A DNA stretch of 64,000 bases from Pararhodobacter aggregans (GTDB taxonomy: Bacteria > Pseudomonadota > Alphaproteobacteria > Rhodobacterales > Rhodobacteraceae): assembly GCF_003075525.1 (NCBI RefSeq), contig NZ_QDDR01000007.1:186001-250000 (forward strand). Reading direction: 5' to 3'. Both the position numbers and the translations under genes were made by a program. Positions 16,530 to 25,406 of the stretch are shown piece after piece; the first letter of the stretch is position 1, and every line of letters starts with the position of its first letter. The notes beneath the pieces were generated by a model, which searched no databases, was not told where the DNA came from, and was given only the letters and a program-made list of their open reading frames with translations.

Positions 16530-18206
16530 CTACCCCGCCGCCCGCCCCGCGGCGCGGCCCGAGAAGAGGCACCCGCCGAGGAACGTCCCCTCCAGCGCGT
16601 TGTAGCCGTGATAGCCGCCACCGCCGAAGCCCGCGCATTCGCCTGCCGCGAACAGCCCTTCGATCCGTTCCCCCGCCCCGTCCAGCACCGCACCCTCCAG
16701 ATCCGTATGGATGCCGCCCAGGGTCTTGCGGGTCAGCACCGACAGGCGCACGCCGATCAGGGGCCCCTGCGCGGGGTCGAGGATCGCATGCGGTTTCGCC
16801 GTGCGGATCAGCTTGTCGCCCAGGTAATGCCGCGCCTCGCGGATGGCGTTGATCTGGGCGTCCTTGGCGAAGGGATTGGCGAGTTGCGCGTCCCGCGCCT
16901 CGATCTGCACGCGCAGCTGCCCGGCATCCAGCGGCGGGTCGCCCATCGTGGCGCCGATCCGGTTCATGCCGGCGACCAGCTCCTCCAGCGTCGCGGCCAC
17001 GGTGAAATCGGCGCCCTTGTCCTTGAAGGCCTCGACCGGCGCCGGGGCCTTGCCGCCCGAGCCCAGCCGGGCCTTCAGCACCTCGGCCCAGCGGCCGGAA
17101 CTCAGGTCCGGGTTCTGCTCGCTGCCGGAAAGCGCGAATTCCTTCTTGATGATCCCCTGCGTCAGGATGAACCAGCTATGCGCGTGCCCGGTCGACAGGA
17201 TGCGCCTGAGCGTTCCCAGCGTGTCGAAGCCCGGCAGGAAGGGCGGCTCCATCCGCTGGCCCAGCGCGTCGAACCACAGAGACGAGGGGCCGGGCAGGAT
17301 GCGGATGCCGTGCTCGGGCCAGATCGGATCCCAGTTGCGGATCCCTTCGCAGTAATGCCACATCCGGCCGGTGTTGATGAGCCCGGCGCCCGCCGTCGCC
17401 GCCACGTCGATCATGTCCCCATCCACATGCGCGGGCACCCCCGCCACCATCCGCGCGGGCGGCGGGCCCAGCCGCTCGACCGGCCAGGCGGCGCGCACCC
17501 GGTCGAAATTGCCGCCGATGCCGCCCGAGGTGACGATGACCGCGCCCGCCTCGACCTCGAACGCCCCAACCACGACACGCGAGGATTTCTGTCCGCGTGC
17601 CACGCTGGTGGGTTCCAGCACCTCGCCCGCCAACCCGGCGATGCGGCCGCCCGCGCGGGTGATCGCCGTCACGCGGTGGCGGAAGGCGAAGCGCAGGCGC
17701 CCGGCGGCGGCATGATCCCGCGCCATCCGCTCGAAGGGCGCCAGCACGCCGGGCCCGGTGCCCCAGGTGACGTGAAAGCGCGGCACGGAATTGCCGTGGC
17801 CCTGGGCCTGCGCCCCGCCCCGCTCGGCCCAGCCGACCACCGGGAACCAGCGCATGCCGATCCCGGCCAGCCAGTCGCGCATGCCACCCGCGGCGAAGGC
17901 GACATAGGCCTCGGCCACCCGGCGCGGCCAATGGTCCTGCGGCCCGTCGAACCCGGCCGAGCCCAGCCAGTCGGAGAGCGCCAGCGCTTCGCTGTCGCGG
18001 ATCCGCATCCGGCGCTGTTCGGGCGTGTCGACCATGAACAGCCCGCCCAGCGACCAGAAGGCCTGACCGCCGAGGTTCTGCTCGCCCTCCTGATCCAGCA
18101 GCAGGACCCGCTTGCCGCGCGCCGCCGCCTCGCAGGCCGCCACCAGTCCGGCCAGACCGCCGCCGACCACGGCCACATCGGCCTGATAGCGCAATGCCTC
18201 TGCCAT
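16530..18206 (-). CDS. FAD-binding dehydrogenase (fumarate reductase/KstD-like flavoprotein)
   Basis: A 558-residue flavoprotein. The N-terminus has ADVAVVGGGLAGLVAACEAA, a VIVTSGGIGGNFD segment lies in the middle, and the C-terminal FAD signature is GLFAAGECAGFGGGGYHGY with GTFLGGCLFSGRAAG. The length and GIHTDLEGAVLDGAGERIEG segment match the FAD_binding_2 group that includes ketosteroid and flavocytochrome-type dehydrogenases. The substrate is unknown. GAGGGGGGG precedes the ATG at 18206. An open frame continues upstream to 20429 but overlaps oppositely oriented real genes and is not coding. Confidence 0.87.
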   Translation of the reverse strand: MAEALRYQADVAVVGGGLAGLVAACEAAARGKRVLLLDQEGEQNLGGQAFWSLGGLFMVDTPEQRRMRIRDSEALALSDWLGSAGFDGPQDHWPRRVAEAYVAFAAGGMRDWLAGIGMRWFPVVGWAERGGAQAQGHGNSVPRFHVTWGTGPGVLAPFERMARDHAAAGRLRFAFRHRVTAITRAGGRIAGLAGEVLEPTSVARGQKSSRVVVGAFEVEAGAVIVTSGGIGGNFDRVRAAWPVERLGPPPARMVAGVPAHVDGDMIDVAATAGAGLINTGRMWHYCEGIRNWDPIWPEHGIRILPGPSSLWFDALGQRMEPPFLPGFDTLGTLRRILSTGHAHSWFILTQGIIKKEFALSGSEQNPDLSSGRWAEVLKARLGSGGKAPAPVEAFKDKGADFTVAATLEELVAGMNRIGATMGDPPLDAGQLRVQIEARDAQLANPFAKDAQINAIREARHYLGDKLIRTAKPHAILDPAQGPLIGVRLSVLTRKTLGGIHTDLEGAVLDGAGERIEGLFAAGECAGFGGGGYHGYNALEGTFLGGCLFSGRAAGRAAG

Positions 18207-18446
18207 GCTGTCCCCCCCCCTCGCTTGCGCTCCCAGACTAGGGCGCGCGCCCACGACTGGCCAGCCTCTCGCGCTGGGGGCATCGCGCGGCTCCGGGCTG
18301 TTGCGCCATCGCGCCGTTTGGGCAACATTCGTCGCGCCCCGCTTGTCGCACCGGGCGAAGCACAGTAGCCTCGCGCCCAAGCCTCGCTGCGGGGTGGCAC
18401 TGACATGCGGCGAAGACCCGCGTGCAGCGCGCAACGGAACGAGTGA

Positions 18447-19616
18447 GTGACAGTGGCCGGAACGATGACACAAGCGATGATCGCCCGCGCGGGCATGCGC
18501 CGCCCGGCGGCCCTGCTGCGCGGGCTGGCCGTCGCGCTTTCGCTGCCGCTGCTTGCCGCCGGTTGCGCCATGCCGCGCAGCGCCGCCCTGCAATCCGAGA
18601 TCCTGCGCGGCACCGAAGACCCGCTGAACGGCGTGCAGGTCGTGCCCGTCACCCGCGCCTCGCTGGGGGAGCTGCTGCACTGGCCCGCCGCCCATCCCGA
18701 ACTGCGCCACAACTGGCGCTCGACCGGTGCCTCGCCCGCCGCACGGACCATCCGCGCGGGCGATCTCATGAGCATCTCGGTCTGGGACAGCCAGCCGGAT
18801 TCGCTGCTGACCACGACCGAGCAGCGCGTGGTGACGATGAACGACGTCGCCGTCTCGGCCTCGGGGCGGGTCTTCGTGCCCTATGTGGGCGAGGTGCGGA
18901 TCGCCGGGATGACCACGGAACAGGCCCGGCGCGAGATCCAGGACCGCATCGCCCCCATCGTGCCCGACGGGCAGGTGCAGCTGTCCGTGGCGCCCGGGGC
19001 CGGGAACACGATCGACGTGGTGACCGGCGTTGCCCGCCCCGGCCGCGTGCAATTGCCGGAGATCAGCCCGACGATCCTGAGCGTTCTGGCCGAGGCGGGC
19101 GGCATCGCGCCGAACCTGCGCAACCCCCTTGTGCGGGTGAACCGGGCAGGGTCCGCCATGGCGATCCCGGCGCGTGAACTTTTCTCGAACCCCGCCAACG
19201 ACATCCAGATGCGCGGCGGCGACCGGGTCATGGTCGAAGAGGATCACCGCAATTTCGTGGCCCTCGGTGCCGCCGGTCGGCAGGAGGTCGTCTATTTCGA
19301 GCGCGAGCGGATCAGCGTTCTGGACGGGATTTCCAGCATGGGCGGGCTGGTCTCGAACCGGGCCAACCTCGAAGGGGTGATGATCTTGCGGCAATATCCG
19401 GCCGGTGCCGTGCGGAGCGACGGCCCCTATCCGCGCCAGCGGGAGGTGATCTTCACCTTCGATCTGACCACCGCCGACGGACTTTTCGCCGCCGAAGGCT
19501 TCCAGATCGAATCCGGCGATGTGGTGCTGGCGACGGAATCGGCGCTGCCGATGTTCGCCCAGGCCATGGCGATGCTGCGGGCCGGGTCGCAGACCGTCGA
19601 TTCGCTGGGCAACTGA
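18447..19616 (+). CDS. Polysaccharide biosynthesis/export lipoprotein (Wza-like)
   Basis: About 385 residues. A long basic N-terminus leads to a lipoprotein signal (LAVALSLPLLAAGC), then a Poly_export domain (AGDLMSISVWDSQ...VSASGRVFVPYVGEVRIAGM) and SLBB-type beta-grasp repeats (GNTIDVVTGVARPGRVQLP; RQEVVYFERERISVLDGISS). Wza-type proteins form the outer-membrane channel for capsule or exopolysaccharide. No other export or glycosyltransferase gene is adjacent. Start options are GTG 18447, GTG 18453 and ATG 18465; the shortest still retains the whole signal. Confidence 0.87.
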   Translation: MTVAGTMTQAMIARAGMRRPAALLRGLAVALSLPLLAAGCAMPRSAALQSEILRGTEDPLNGVQVVPVTRASLGELLHWPAAHPELRHNWRSTGASPAARTIRAGDLMSISVWDSQPDSLLTTTEQRVVTMNDVAVSASGRVFVPYVGEVRIAGMTTEQARREIQDRIAPIVPDGQVQLSVAPGAGNTIDVVTGVARPGRVQLPEISPTILSVLAEAGGIAPNLRNPLVRVNRAGSAMAIPARELFSNPANDIQMRGGDRVMVEEDHRNFVALGAAGRQEVVYFERERISVLDGISSMGGLVSNRANLEGVMILRQYPAGAVRSDGPYPRQREVIFTFDLTTADGLFAAEGFQIESGDVVLATESALPMFAQAMAMLRAGSQTVDSLGN

Positions 19617-19670
19617 CCCCCTTGTGCGACCCTTGCCCCGGGCCCTGAAAGACCGCAGTAAGTCAGCGTG

Positions 19671-20486
19671 ATGTCCGAGGTCGCCCTGCCCCCCCTCTCG
19701 CCCGCCCCGACCGCCGCGCAGCGGGTGGACGGGCATTTCGGCGAGCTGATGCAGGGGCGGCTGGGTCCCGGGGGGCCGCTGGCGCTGATCTCGCTGCCCT
19801 GTCCCGCGCTGTCGGTGACGGTGGGCGGGCAGGACGCCGCGCTGCTGGGGCCGCGCCGGGTGCAGGCGCTCTGCGCCGCGCTGGGGCTGGCGGTGCCCGG
19901 GGCGCTGCCCGCGCTGTCGGCGACGATGCCGCCGGGCGGCGGGGCGGGGTCCTCGACCGCGGCGCTGGTGGCCCTGGCCCGCTGGCTGGGTTTTGACGGC
20001 CCGCCCGAGGTTCTGGCCCGCGCCTGCGTCCTGGCCGAGGGCGCAAGCGACCCGTTGATGCTGCCCCGATCCGAGCGGCTGCTGTTTGCGCCGCGTGAGG
20101 GCCGGGTGATCGAGGCGCTGCCGCCCCTGCCCCGGTTCGAGGTTCTGGGCGGCTTCCTCGGCGAGGGACAGCGCACGCGGGCCGAGGATCAGGATTTCCC
20201 CGACATCGCCGATCTGGTGGCCCGCTGGCGCCTCGGCCCCGACCTGCCGGGGATGGCCGCGCTGACCAGCGAAAGCGCAGCGCGGACGCTGGCCCTGCGC
20301 GGACCGGCGGGCGATCCGACGGCGGCGCTGGCCGGACGGCTGGGCGCCGAGGGCTGGCTGATCGCCCATACCGGCAGCGCCCGGGGGCTGATCTTCGCGC
20401 CCGGCCGGGTGCCGCCCGGGGCCGAGCACAGCCTGCGCGCGGCGGGTTTCACCCAGCTCCTGCGCTTTGCCGGGGGTGGGGCATGA
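19671..20486 (+). CDS. bluE: L-threonine kinase for cobalamin synthesis (BluE/PduX-like GHMP kinase)
   Basis: A 271-residue GHMP-family kinase with ATP-binding motif PPGGGAGSSTAALVAL and an early RVDGHFGELMQGR substrate region. PduX/BluE enzymes phosphorylate L-threonine to feed the aminopropanol linker of the cobalamin nucleotide loop. It overlaps cobD by 4 bases, and cobC follows, so all the linker steps are together. The start is ATG 19671 (a GTG one codon upstream is possible). No cobalamin riboswitch was recognised upstream. Confidence 0.8.
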   Translation: MSEVALPPLSPAPTAAQRVDGHFGELMQGRLGPGGPLALISLPCPALSVTVGGQDAALLGPRRVQALCAALGLAVPGALPALSATMPPGGGAGSSTAALVALARWLGFDGPPEVLARACVLAEGASDPLMLPRSERLLFAPREGRVIEALPPLPRFEVLGGFLGEGQRTRAEDQDFPDIADLVARWRLGPDLPGMAALTSESAARTLALRGPAGDPTAALAGRLGAEGWLIAHTGSARGLIFAPGRVPPGAEHSLRAAGFTQLLRFAGGGA

Positions 20487-21418
20487 GTTTCGCGGCCTCC
20501 ATGCTGATCGCCATGGCGATTGACGCGGTGATCGGCTGGCCCGACGCGCTCTATCGCCGGATCGGCCATCCCGTCACCTGGATAGGGGCGCTGATCTCCG
20601 GGCTGGAGGCACGGCTCAACCAAGGCGGCGCCCGCCGCGCCAAGGGCGTGTTGACGGCGCTGGTGGTGATCGGCCTGACCGGTGGGCTGGCCGCGCTGGT
20701 GCTGGCGCTGCTGCCGGGCGGCTGGGTCGGCACGCTGATCGCCGGGGTGCTGGCCTGGCCGCTGGTCGCCATCCGCTCGATGCATCAGCATGTCGCGGCG
20801 GTGGTCCGGCCGCTGGCGGCGGGCGATCTGGAGGGCGCGCGGTATGCTGTCTCGATGATCGTCGGCCGCGACCCCTCGACGCTGGACGAGGCGGGGGTGG
20901 CCCGCGCCGCCGTCGAAAGCCTGGCCGAGAATACCTCGGACGGGATCGTCGCGCCCCTCTTCTGGGGCGCCGTCGCGGGGCTGCCGGGGATCGCCGCCTA
21001 CAAGGCGATCAATACGCTGGATTCGATGATCGGCCACCGCAACGAACGCTATGAGTTGTTCGGCTGGGCCTCGGCCCGGATCGACGATCTGGTGAACCTC
21101 GCCCCCGCCCGGCTGACCGGCGCCCTCTTCGCGCTCTGCTCCCCCCGCCCCGGCGCCGCCTTCCGCACCATGGCGAAGGACGCGCGCCACCACCGCTCGC
21201 CCAATGCCGGCTGGCCCGAGGCGGCGATGGCGGGGGCGCTGGGGATCCGTTTGTCGGGTCCGCGCGTTTACGGGGACAGGGTGGCGCAGGAACCATGGGT
21301 CAATGCCGGTGCCCCCGACCCCGAGCCGCAGGATCTGGCGCGGGGTCTGGGGCTTTATCGGCGCTCGATGCTGGTGCTGGCGCTGCCGCTTGCAATCTTG
21401 GCGGTGTTCGGATGGTGA
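20483..21418 (+). CDS. cobD: Adenosylcobinamide-phosphate synthase (CobD/CbiB)
   Basis: A 311-residue membrane protein with the CbiB signatures WPDALYRRIGHPVTWIGALI near the start, MIVGRDPSTLDEAGVARAAV, ENTSDGIVAPLFWGAVAG and YGDRVAQEPWVN. It attaches aminopropanol phosphate to the corrin ring. It overlaps both neighbours: bluE by ATGA and cobC by 7 bases. Confidence 0.95.
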   Translation: MSFAASMLIAMAIDAVIGWPDALYRRIGHPVTWIGALISGLEARLNQGGARRAKGVLTALVVIGLTGGLAALVLALLPGGWVGTLIAGVLAWPLVAIRSMHQHVAAVVRPLAAGDLEGARYAVSMIVGRDPSTLDEAGVARAAVESLAENTSDGIVAPLFWGAVAGLPGIAAYKAINTLDSMIGHRNERYELFGWASARIDDLVNLAPARLTGALFALCSPRPGAAFRTMAKDARHHRSPNAGWPEAAMAGALGIRLSGPRVYGDRVAQEPWVNAGAPDPEPQDLARGLGLYRRSMLVLALPLAILAVFGW

Positions 21419-22386
21419 AACGGGACCACGGCGGCAATCTGGATGCCGCGCGCGCGGAATACGGCGGGTCGGACTGGATCGACCTGTCGACCGGCATCAA
21501 CCGCCGCCCCTGGCCGGTGCCCGCGATCCCGGCCGAGGCCTGGACCGCCCTGCCGACCGAGGGCGCCCGGCGCGCGCTGGTCGAGGCGGCGTCGGCGGCC
21601 TATGGCGTGGCGTCTGACAGCATCCTGCCGCTGGCCGGGGCGCAGGCGGCGATTCAGCTTTACCCGCGGCTTGGGGTGCCCGGCGTCGCCCGGGTCCTGT
21701 GCCCCACCTATAACGAACATGCCGCCTCGCTCACCGCGCAGGGCTGGCAGGTCGAGCCGGTCGAGGGCCTGCGCGGGCTGGGCGGCGCCGATCTGGCCGT
21801 GGTCGTGAACCCCAACAATCCCGACGGTCGCTGCTGGACGCCCGAGGCGCTGGAAGGGCTGGCCAGGAAGGTCGGCCTGCTGGTGGTGGACGAAAGCTTC
21901 GCCGACCCGCAGCCCGAGCTGTCGGTCGCCGCCTCGGTCAGCGAGCGGCTGATCGTCCTGCGATCCTTCGGCAAGTTCTACGGGCTGGCGGGGGCGCGGC
22001 TGGGCTTCGTGCTGGGCGCCCCCCCGCTGCTGGACAGGCTGCGCGAGATGGCGGGCCCATGGTCGGTCAGCGGCCCGGCGCTGGAGATCGGCGCCCGGGC
22101 GCTCCGCGACCGGGACTGGCAGCAGGAGACCACCGAACGGCTGGCGGCAGATGCCGACAGGCTCGACCGGCTGGCCCTGCGCGCCGGCTGGGCGCTGGTC
22201 GGCGGCACGCCCCTGTTCCGCACCTACGCCACGCCGGATGCCGAGGCGGCGCAGATCCATCTGGCCCGCCGGGCGATCTGGACGCGGCGCTTCCCCTATT
22301 CGCGAACCTGGCTCAGACTGGGCCTGCCCGACGGCGCCGACTGGGGCCGCGTCGAGCAGGCATTCAGCGAATGGAGACCCGCATGA
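21412..22386 (+). CDS. cobC: Threonine-phosphate decarboxylase (CobC/CobD-type PLP enzyme)
   Basis: A 324-residue fold-type I aminotransferase-like protein. Motifs are DHGGNLDAARAEYG at the N-terminus, VVNPNNPDGR, VDESFADP and the PLP-lysine SFGKFYGLAGARLGF. It decarboxylates threonine phosphate to aminopropanol phosphate, the CobD co-substrate. Its start lies inside the cobD end (21412) and its stop overlaps the next gene by ATGA. Confidence 0.92.
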   Translation: MVKRDHGGNLDAARAEYGGSDWIDLSTGINRRPWPVPAIPAEAWTALPTEGARRALVEAASAAYGVASDSILPLAGAQAAIQLYPRLGVPGVARVLCPTYNEHAASLTAQGWQVEPVEGLRGLGGADLAVVVNPNNPDGRCWTPEALEGLARKVGLLVVDESFADPQPELSVAASVSERLIVLRSFGKFYGLAGARLGFVLGAPPLLDRLREMAGPWSVSGPALEIGARALRDRDWQQETTERLAADADRLDRLALRAGWALVGGTPLFRTYATPDAEAAQIHLARRAIWTRRFPYSRTWLRLGLPDGADWGRVEQAFSEWRPA

Positions 22387-23084
22387 CCGAGAAAGTCGCC
22401 CTGATTACCGCCGCCGGTTCCGGCATGGGGGCGGCCTGCGCCCGGCGTCTGGCCGCCGAGGGCTGGAAGGTCGCCATCAACTCGGCCTCGGGCAAGGGCG
22501 CGGCGCTGGCCGAGGAACTGGGCGGCATCGGCGTCACCGGCTCGAACCAGGACGCGGGGGTGCTGCAAGCGCTGGTCGAGGCGGCGATGGACCAATGGGG
22601 GCGCATCGACGCGGTGGTGAATTCGGCCGGGCACGGGCCGAAGGGCCCGTTGCTGGAAATCACCGACGCGCAATGGATGGAGGGGATGGAGGTCTATTTC
22701 CTGCCCATGGTGCGCATGGCGCGGCTGGTCACCCCGATCTTCGAGGCCCAGGGCGGCGGCGCAATCGTCAATATCACCACCGCCTGGATCGACGAACCCT
22801 CGCCGATGTTCCCCACCTCGGCCGCGGCGCGGGCGGGGTTGCAGGCCTTCACCAAGCTCTACGCCGATACCTATGCGGCCAAGGGGATCCGCATCAACAG
22901 CGTGCTGCCCGGCTGGATCGACAGCCTGCCGGAACAGGAGGTGCGGCGCCAGTCGGTGCCGATGCAGCGCTACGGCACGGCCGAGGAGATCGCCGAGACG
23001 GTGGCGTTCCTGCTGTCCGAGGGCGCGGCTTATATCACCGGGCAGAAGATCCGGGTCGACGGCGGGCTGATGCGCTCGCTCTGA
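22383..23084 (+). CDS. SDR-fold protein lacking the canonical catalytic tetrad
   Basis: A 233-residue Rossmann-fold protein: ITAAGSGMGAACARRLA nucleotide-binding motif, VNSAGHGPKG, GWIDSLPEQ and a GQKIRVDGG end. The expected Ser...YxxxK active site is replaced: the SDR YSASK-like position reads FPTSA within MFPTSAAARAGLQAF, so both Tyr and Lys are missing. I recall similar FPTS...RAGL variants elsewhere, so this may be a stable subgroup rather than a decayed gene. Translation is coupled to cobC (ATGA). Either its chemistry differs from that of standard SDRs or it is a binding or regulatory protein. A role in cobalamin synthesis is unproven. Confidence 0.83.
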   Translation: MTEKVALITAAGSGMGAACARRLAAEGWKVAINSASGKGAALAEELGGIGVTGSNQDAGVLQALVEAAMDQWGRIDAVVNSAGHGPKGPLLEITDAQWMEGMEVYFLPMVRMARLVTPIFEAQGGGAIVNITTAWIDEPSPMFPTSAAARAGLQAFTKLYADTYAAKGIRINSVLPGWIDSLPEQEVRRQSVPMQRYGTAEEIAETVAFLLSEGAAYITGQKIRVDGGLMRSL

Positions 23085-23149
23085 CCGGGGTTGCATCCGT
23101 GCCGCGCGCGGTGTTTGAAGCCTGAAACACCTCAAGGACAGGATCAGGC

Positions 23150-23554
23150 ATGAGCGCGCTGCACAGCATTCAGCATCGGGTGACCTTCGGCGAATGCGAC
23201 CCGGCGGGGATCGTCTTCTATCCCAATATCTATGGCTGGTTCGACCGCTGCTTCCACGACTGGCTGGCGGGCTTCGGCGGGCATCAGGCGCTGTGCCGGG
23301 AGTTGGGCGCGGTGGGGATGGGGCTGATGGGCTCGGAAGCCGCCTTCCGCCGCCCGATGCGGCCCAATGACCGGATCGAAATCGCGGTGACCGCCCGCGA
23401 CTGGGGCCGCAAGGCGCTGGTGCTGGAGTACACGGTCACGCTGGACGGCGCGGTCACCGCCACCGGGACCGAGACGCGCGGGCTGTTCATCCCCGCCGGG
23501 ACGGGGATTTCCGCCGGAGATCTGGCGCCGCTGAGGGCGCGGCTCGGGGTGTGA
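23150..23554 (+). CDS. 4-hydroxybenzoyl-CoA thioesterase-family (hot-dog) protein
   Basis: A 134-residue single hot-dog domain with the FcbC/YbgC signature FGECDPAGIVFYPNIYGWFD, whose Asp is catalytic. It would hydrolyse an acyl- or aroyl-CoA thioester. It lies 65 bases after the SDR gene in the same direction and is followed by hairpin repeats that probably end the transcript. The substrate is not predictable. Confidence 0.85.
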   Translation: MSALHSIQHRVTFGECDPAGIVFYPNIYGWFDRCFHDWLAGFGGHQALCRELGAVGMGLMGSEAAFRRPMRPNDRIEIAVTARDWGRKALVLEYTVTLDGAVTATGTETRGLFIPAGTGISAGDLAPLRARLGV

Positions 23555-23560
23555 GGGGGA

Positions 23561-23759
23561 CGGGTGGGGTGAACCCCACCCGACAGACGACCCTCTGCGC
23601 TTGGTGGGGTGAAACCCCACCCTACGCGATCCTTGGCGACGGAGGGGTGGCGCCCCACCCTACGGGCGCCGGGTAGGGTGGGATTTCATCCCACCACCGG
23701 GCCCAGGGTGGCGTAGGGTGCGTGCTTGCACGCACCGTCCGAGGCCCTGCACCCTACAG
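23561..23759. repeat. Cluster of five short extragenic palindromes
   Basis: Five hairpin units stand nearly head to tail: 23561-23582 (GGGTGGGGTGAACCCCACCC), 23602-23625, 23642-23664, 23670-23700 and 23713-23740, with a lone complementary arm near 23749-23759. All share a GTAGGGTGGG-type arm and its complement CCCACCCTAC. The related arm GTAGGATGGG forms the palindrome at 6922. They fill the gap between a plus-strand gene and a minus-strand gene ending at 23754, so they may act as bidirectional terminators. Confidence 0.85.
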
Positions 23760-24050
23760 GCTCATCTCGTCGATCAACACCGCCAGCGCGGCGCCGTGCA
23801 TGTCGCGGTCGTCGCGGCTGCCCTGCACCACGGGGCGCGGGATCGACAGCTTCACCACCCGCAGATCCGCGATATCGAAGCGCTTCACCAGTTGCAGCGG
23901 CGTGCCGGTCAGATCCGCCACGCGCTGTGTTTCGAGCTTTCCCGAAACCTCCGCGAAAGCCTCGGGCGTGCCGCAGAAGATGTCGATGGTGATCCAGAAC
24001 GGCCCCGCGTTCTTGGACCGCACTTTCAGAACCTTGTCGCCCAGACGCAT
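23754..24050 (-). CDS. DUF4387 domain-containing protein
   Basis: A 98-residue protein matching the small DUF4387 family: LKVRSKNAGPFWITIDIFC at the front and RDDRDMHGAALAVLIDEMSL at the end. Its ATG overlaps the stop of the AtuA-family gene by one base (TGATG), the gene pairing usual for this family. The two proteins probably form one enzyme or complex. The reaction is unknown. Confidence 0.88.
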   Translation of the reverse strand: MRLGDKVLKVRSKNAGPFWITIDIFCGTPEAFAEVSGKLETQRVADLTGTPLQLVKRFDIADLRVVKLSIPRPVVQGSRDDRDMHGAALAVLIDEMSL

Positions 24051-25405
24051 CAGCCGACCTCCGAAACGGTGAGGCGGAAGGCCGACATCGGATCCTCCAG
24101 CGCCATGACGTGATTGAGCGCGAACTCGTAAAGCGGGCCGCGGTCGGTGGTTGCCGGGGAATAGGGGAAGGCGAAGGTCGGCAATTCCTCATCCTCGGTC
24201 AGCGGGTAATGCAGGACCCAGGGGTTGATGAGCTTGCCGATCTCGGACGCGATCTCCTGCGTCGCGGCGGTGACGATGCCCAGCACGCCCACTTCGGCCG
24301 GCTGGCCCTGCCGGTTCTCCAGCGCGCCGAGCGCGCCGTTCACCCCGATCATGCGGAATTCCAGCGTGTAATCGGGGGGCGTCAGGCCCATCCGCTCGGT
24401 GATCTGGGCGGTGAGGAAAGCGTGCAGCTTGTCGGCCCATTCCTGGGCATGGGTGACGTAATGCTGCTGGCGCAGGACCGCCATGATCGTCGTCTGGTAA
24501 CCCGCGGCGCGGGCGCCCTCCAGCTTCACGGTATAGGGGCCGGGCACCCATTCCGAGCCCTCGACCCGCACCCGGCGGGCGTCGAGCGCGGTATAATGCG
24601 CGCCGCGCACGTCGAGATAGCCGCCCGGCTCATAAAGCTGGAACGGGTCCGAATTCTCGTAGAGCATGTGCGCCGAGACGGAATGCGGGGTGCAGAGCGC
24701 GGTTTCGGCCATCGCCTCGACCGTGAAGCCGGTTTCGTCGAAATCGACCAGGATCACGCCCGAGGTCGGGTTGGTCGAACACAGCGCCCCGCATTCGGCG
24801 ATCTTGGCGCCGTGCCAGGCGCCGCCCGCGGCCTCGCCCCGCGCCAAGGGCAGGGCGGCGATGGTCGCGGTATCGGTCACCCGGCCGCAGAGGATGATGT
24901 CGGCGCCGGTGGCGAGGGCCGCCTGCACCTGCTCGACCCCGCCCAGCGCCACGATATTGGCCATGGCGCGCAGGCCGTCGGCGTCGATCTCGGGCGCGGG
25001 GGTCAGGGGCGTCACGCGGCCTTCCTCCAGCGCCTGGACGATTCGGCGGGCGGGCTGCTGGGAATAGAGCCGCGCGACGGTCAGCTTCTGGCCCAGTTCG
25101 GCGGCCAGCTCGGCGGTGATGGCGTACATCCAGTCGACCGTGGCATCGGCCCCGCAGGTGCCCGAGGTGCCGATGACCAGCGGCACGCCGGCTTCGGCCC
25201 GGGCCTGCATCAGGTGGCGCCATTCGGCCTTGGTCGCGGCGCGGGAGTATTTCGACTGCCCCGCCCCCAGCGACCAGGGGCCGCTGTCGGTGGAGCCGCC
25301 GTCGATGGCGATGATGTCTGGTTTCATGGCAACGCCGCGCGACAAAGCCGCGCGGTCGAAGCCCAGTCCCAGCACGCCCGAAGGCACCAGAACGCGTGTG
25401 GTCAT
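24050..25405 (-). CDS. AtuA-family (DUF1446) acyclic terpene utilization-like protein
   Basis: A 451-residue protein of the AtuA family. The signatures are IIAIDGGSTDSGPWSLG near residue 35, VIGTSGTCGADATVDW, ADIILCGRVTDTATIAAL and the EPGGYLDVRGAHY segment. AtuA is genetically needed for citronellol/geraniol use in Pseudomonas, but the biochemistry is unresolved. Here it is the fourth gene of tctC-tctB-tctA-atuA-DUF4387, so the substrate is more likely a di- or tricarboxylate brought in by TctCBA than a terpene. It starts one base after the tctA stop. Confidence 0.87.
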   Translation of the reverse strand: MTTRVLVPSGVLGLGFDRAALSRGVAMKPDIIAIDGGSTDSGPWSLGAGQSKYSRAATKAEWRHLMQARAEAGVPLVIGTSGTCGADATVDWMYAITAELAAELGQKLTVARLYSQQPARRIVQALEEGRVTPLTPAPEIDADGLRAMANIVALGGVEQVQAALATGADIILCGRVTDTATIAALPLARGEAAGGAWHGAKIAECGALCSTNPTSGVILVDFDETGFTVEAMAETALCTPHSVSAHMLYENSDPFQLYEPGGYLDVRGAHYTALDARRVRVEGSEWVPGPYTVKLEGARAAGYQTTIMAVLRQQHYVTHAQEWADKLHAFLTAQITERMGLTPPDYTLEFRMIGVNGALGALENRQGQPAEVGVLGIVTAATQEIASEIGKLINPWVLHYPLTEDEELPTFAFPYSPATTDRGPLYEFALNHVMALEDPMSAFRLTVSEVG

Positions 25406-25406
25406 G

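Noticed and set aside
19617-19670. Cobalamin riboswitch before bluE
   Set aside because: The gap is only 54 bases and shows no B12-box-like sequence. A riboswitch could not fit unless it overlaps the upstream gene.
16530-20429. A 1299-codon minus-strand open frame
   Set aside because: Only 16530-18206 is coding. The upstream extension runs antisense to the polysaccharide-export and bluE genes and has the arginine/proline-rich composition of a shadow frame in GC-rich DNA.
23561-23759. CRISPR array
   Set aside because: The repeats are palindromic, of unequal length and without uniform spacers, and no cas genes are near.
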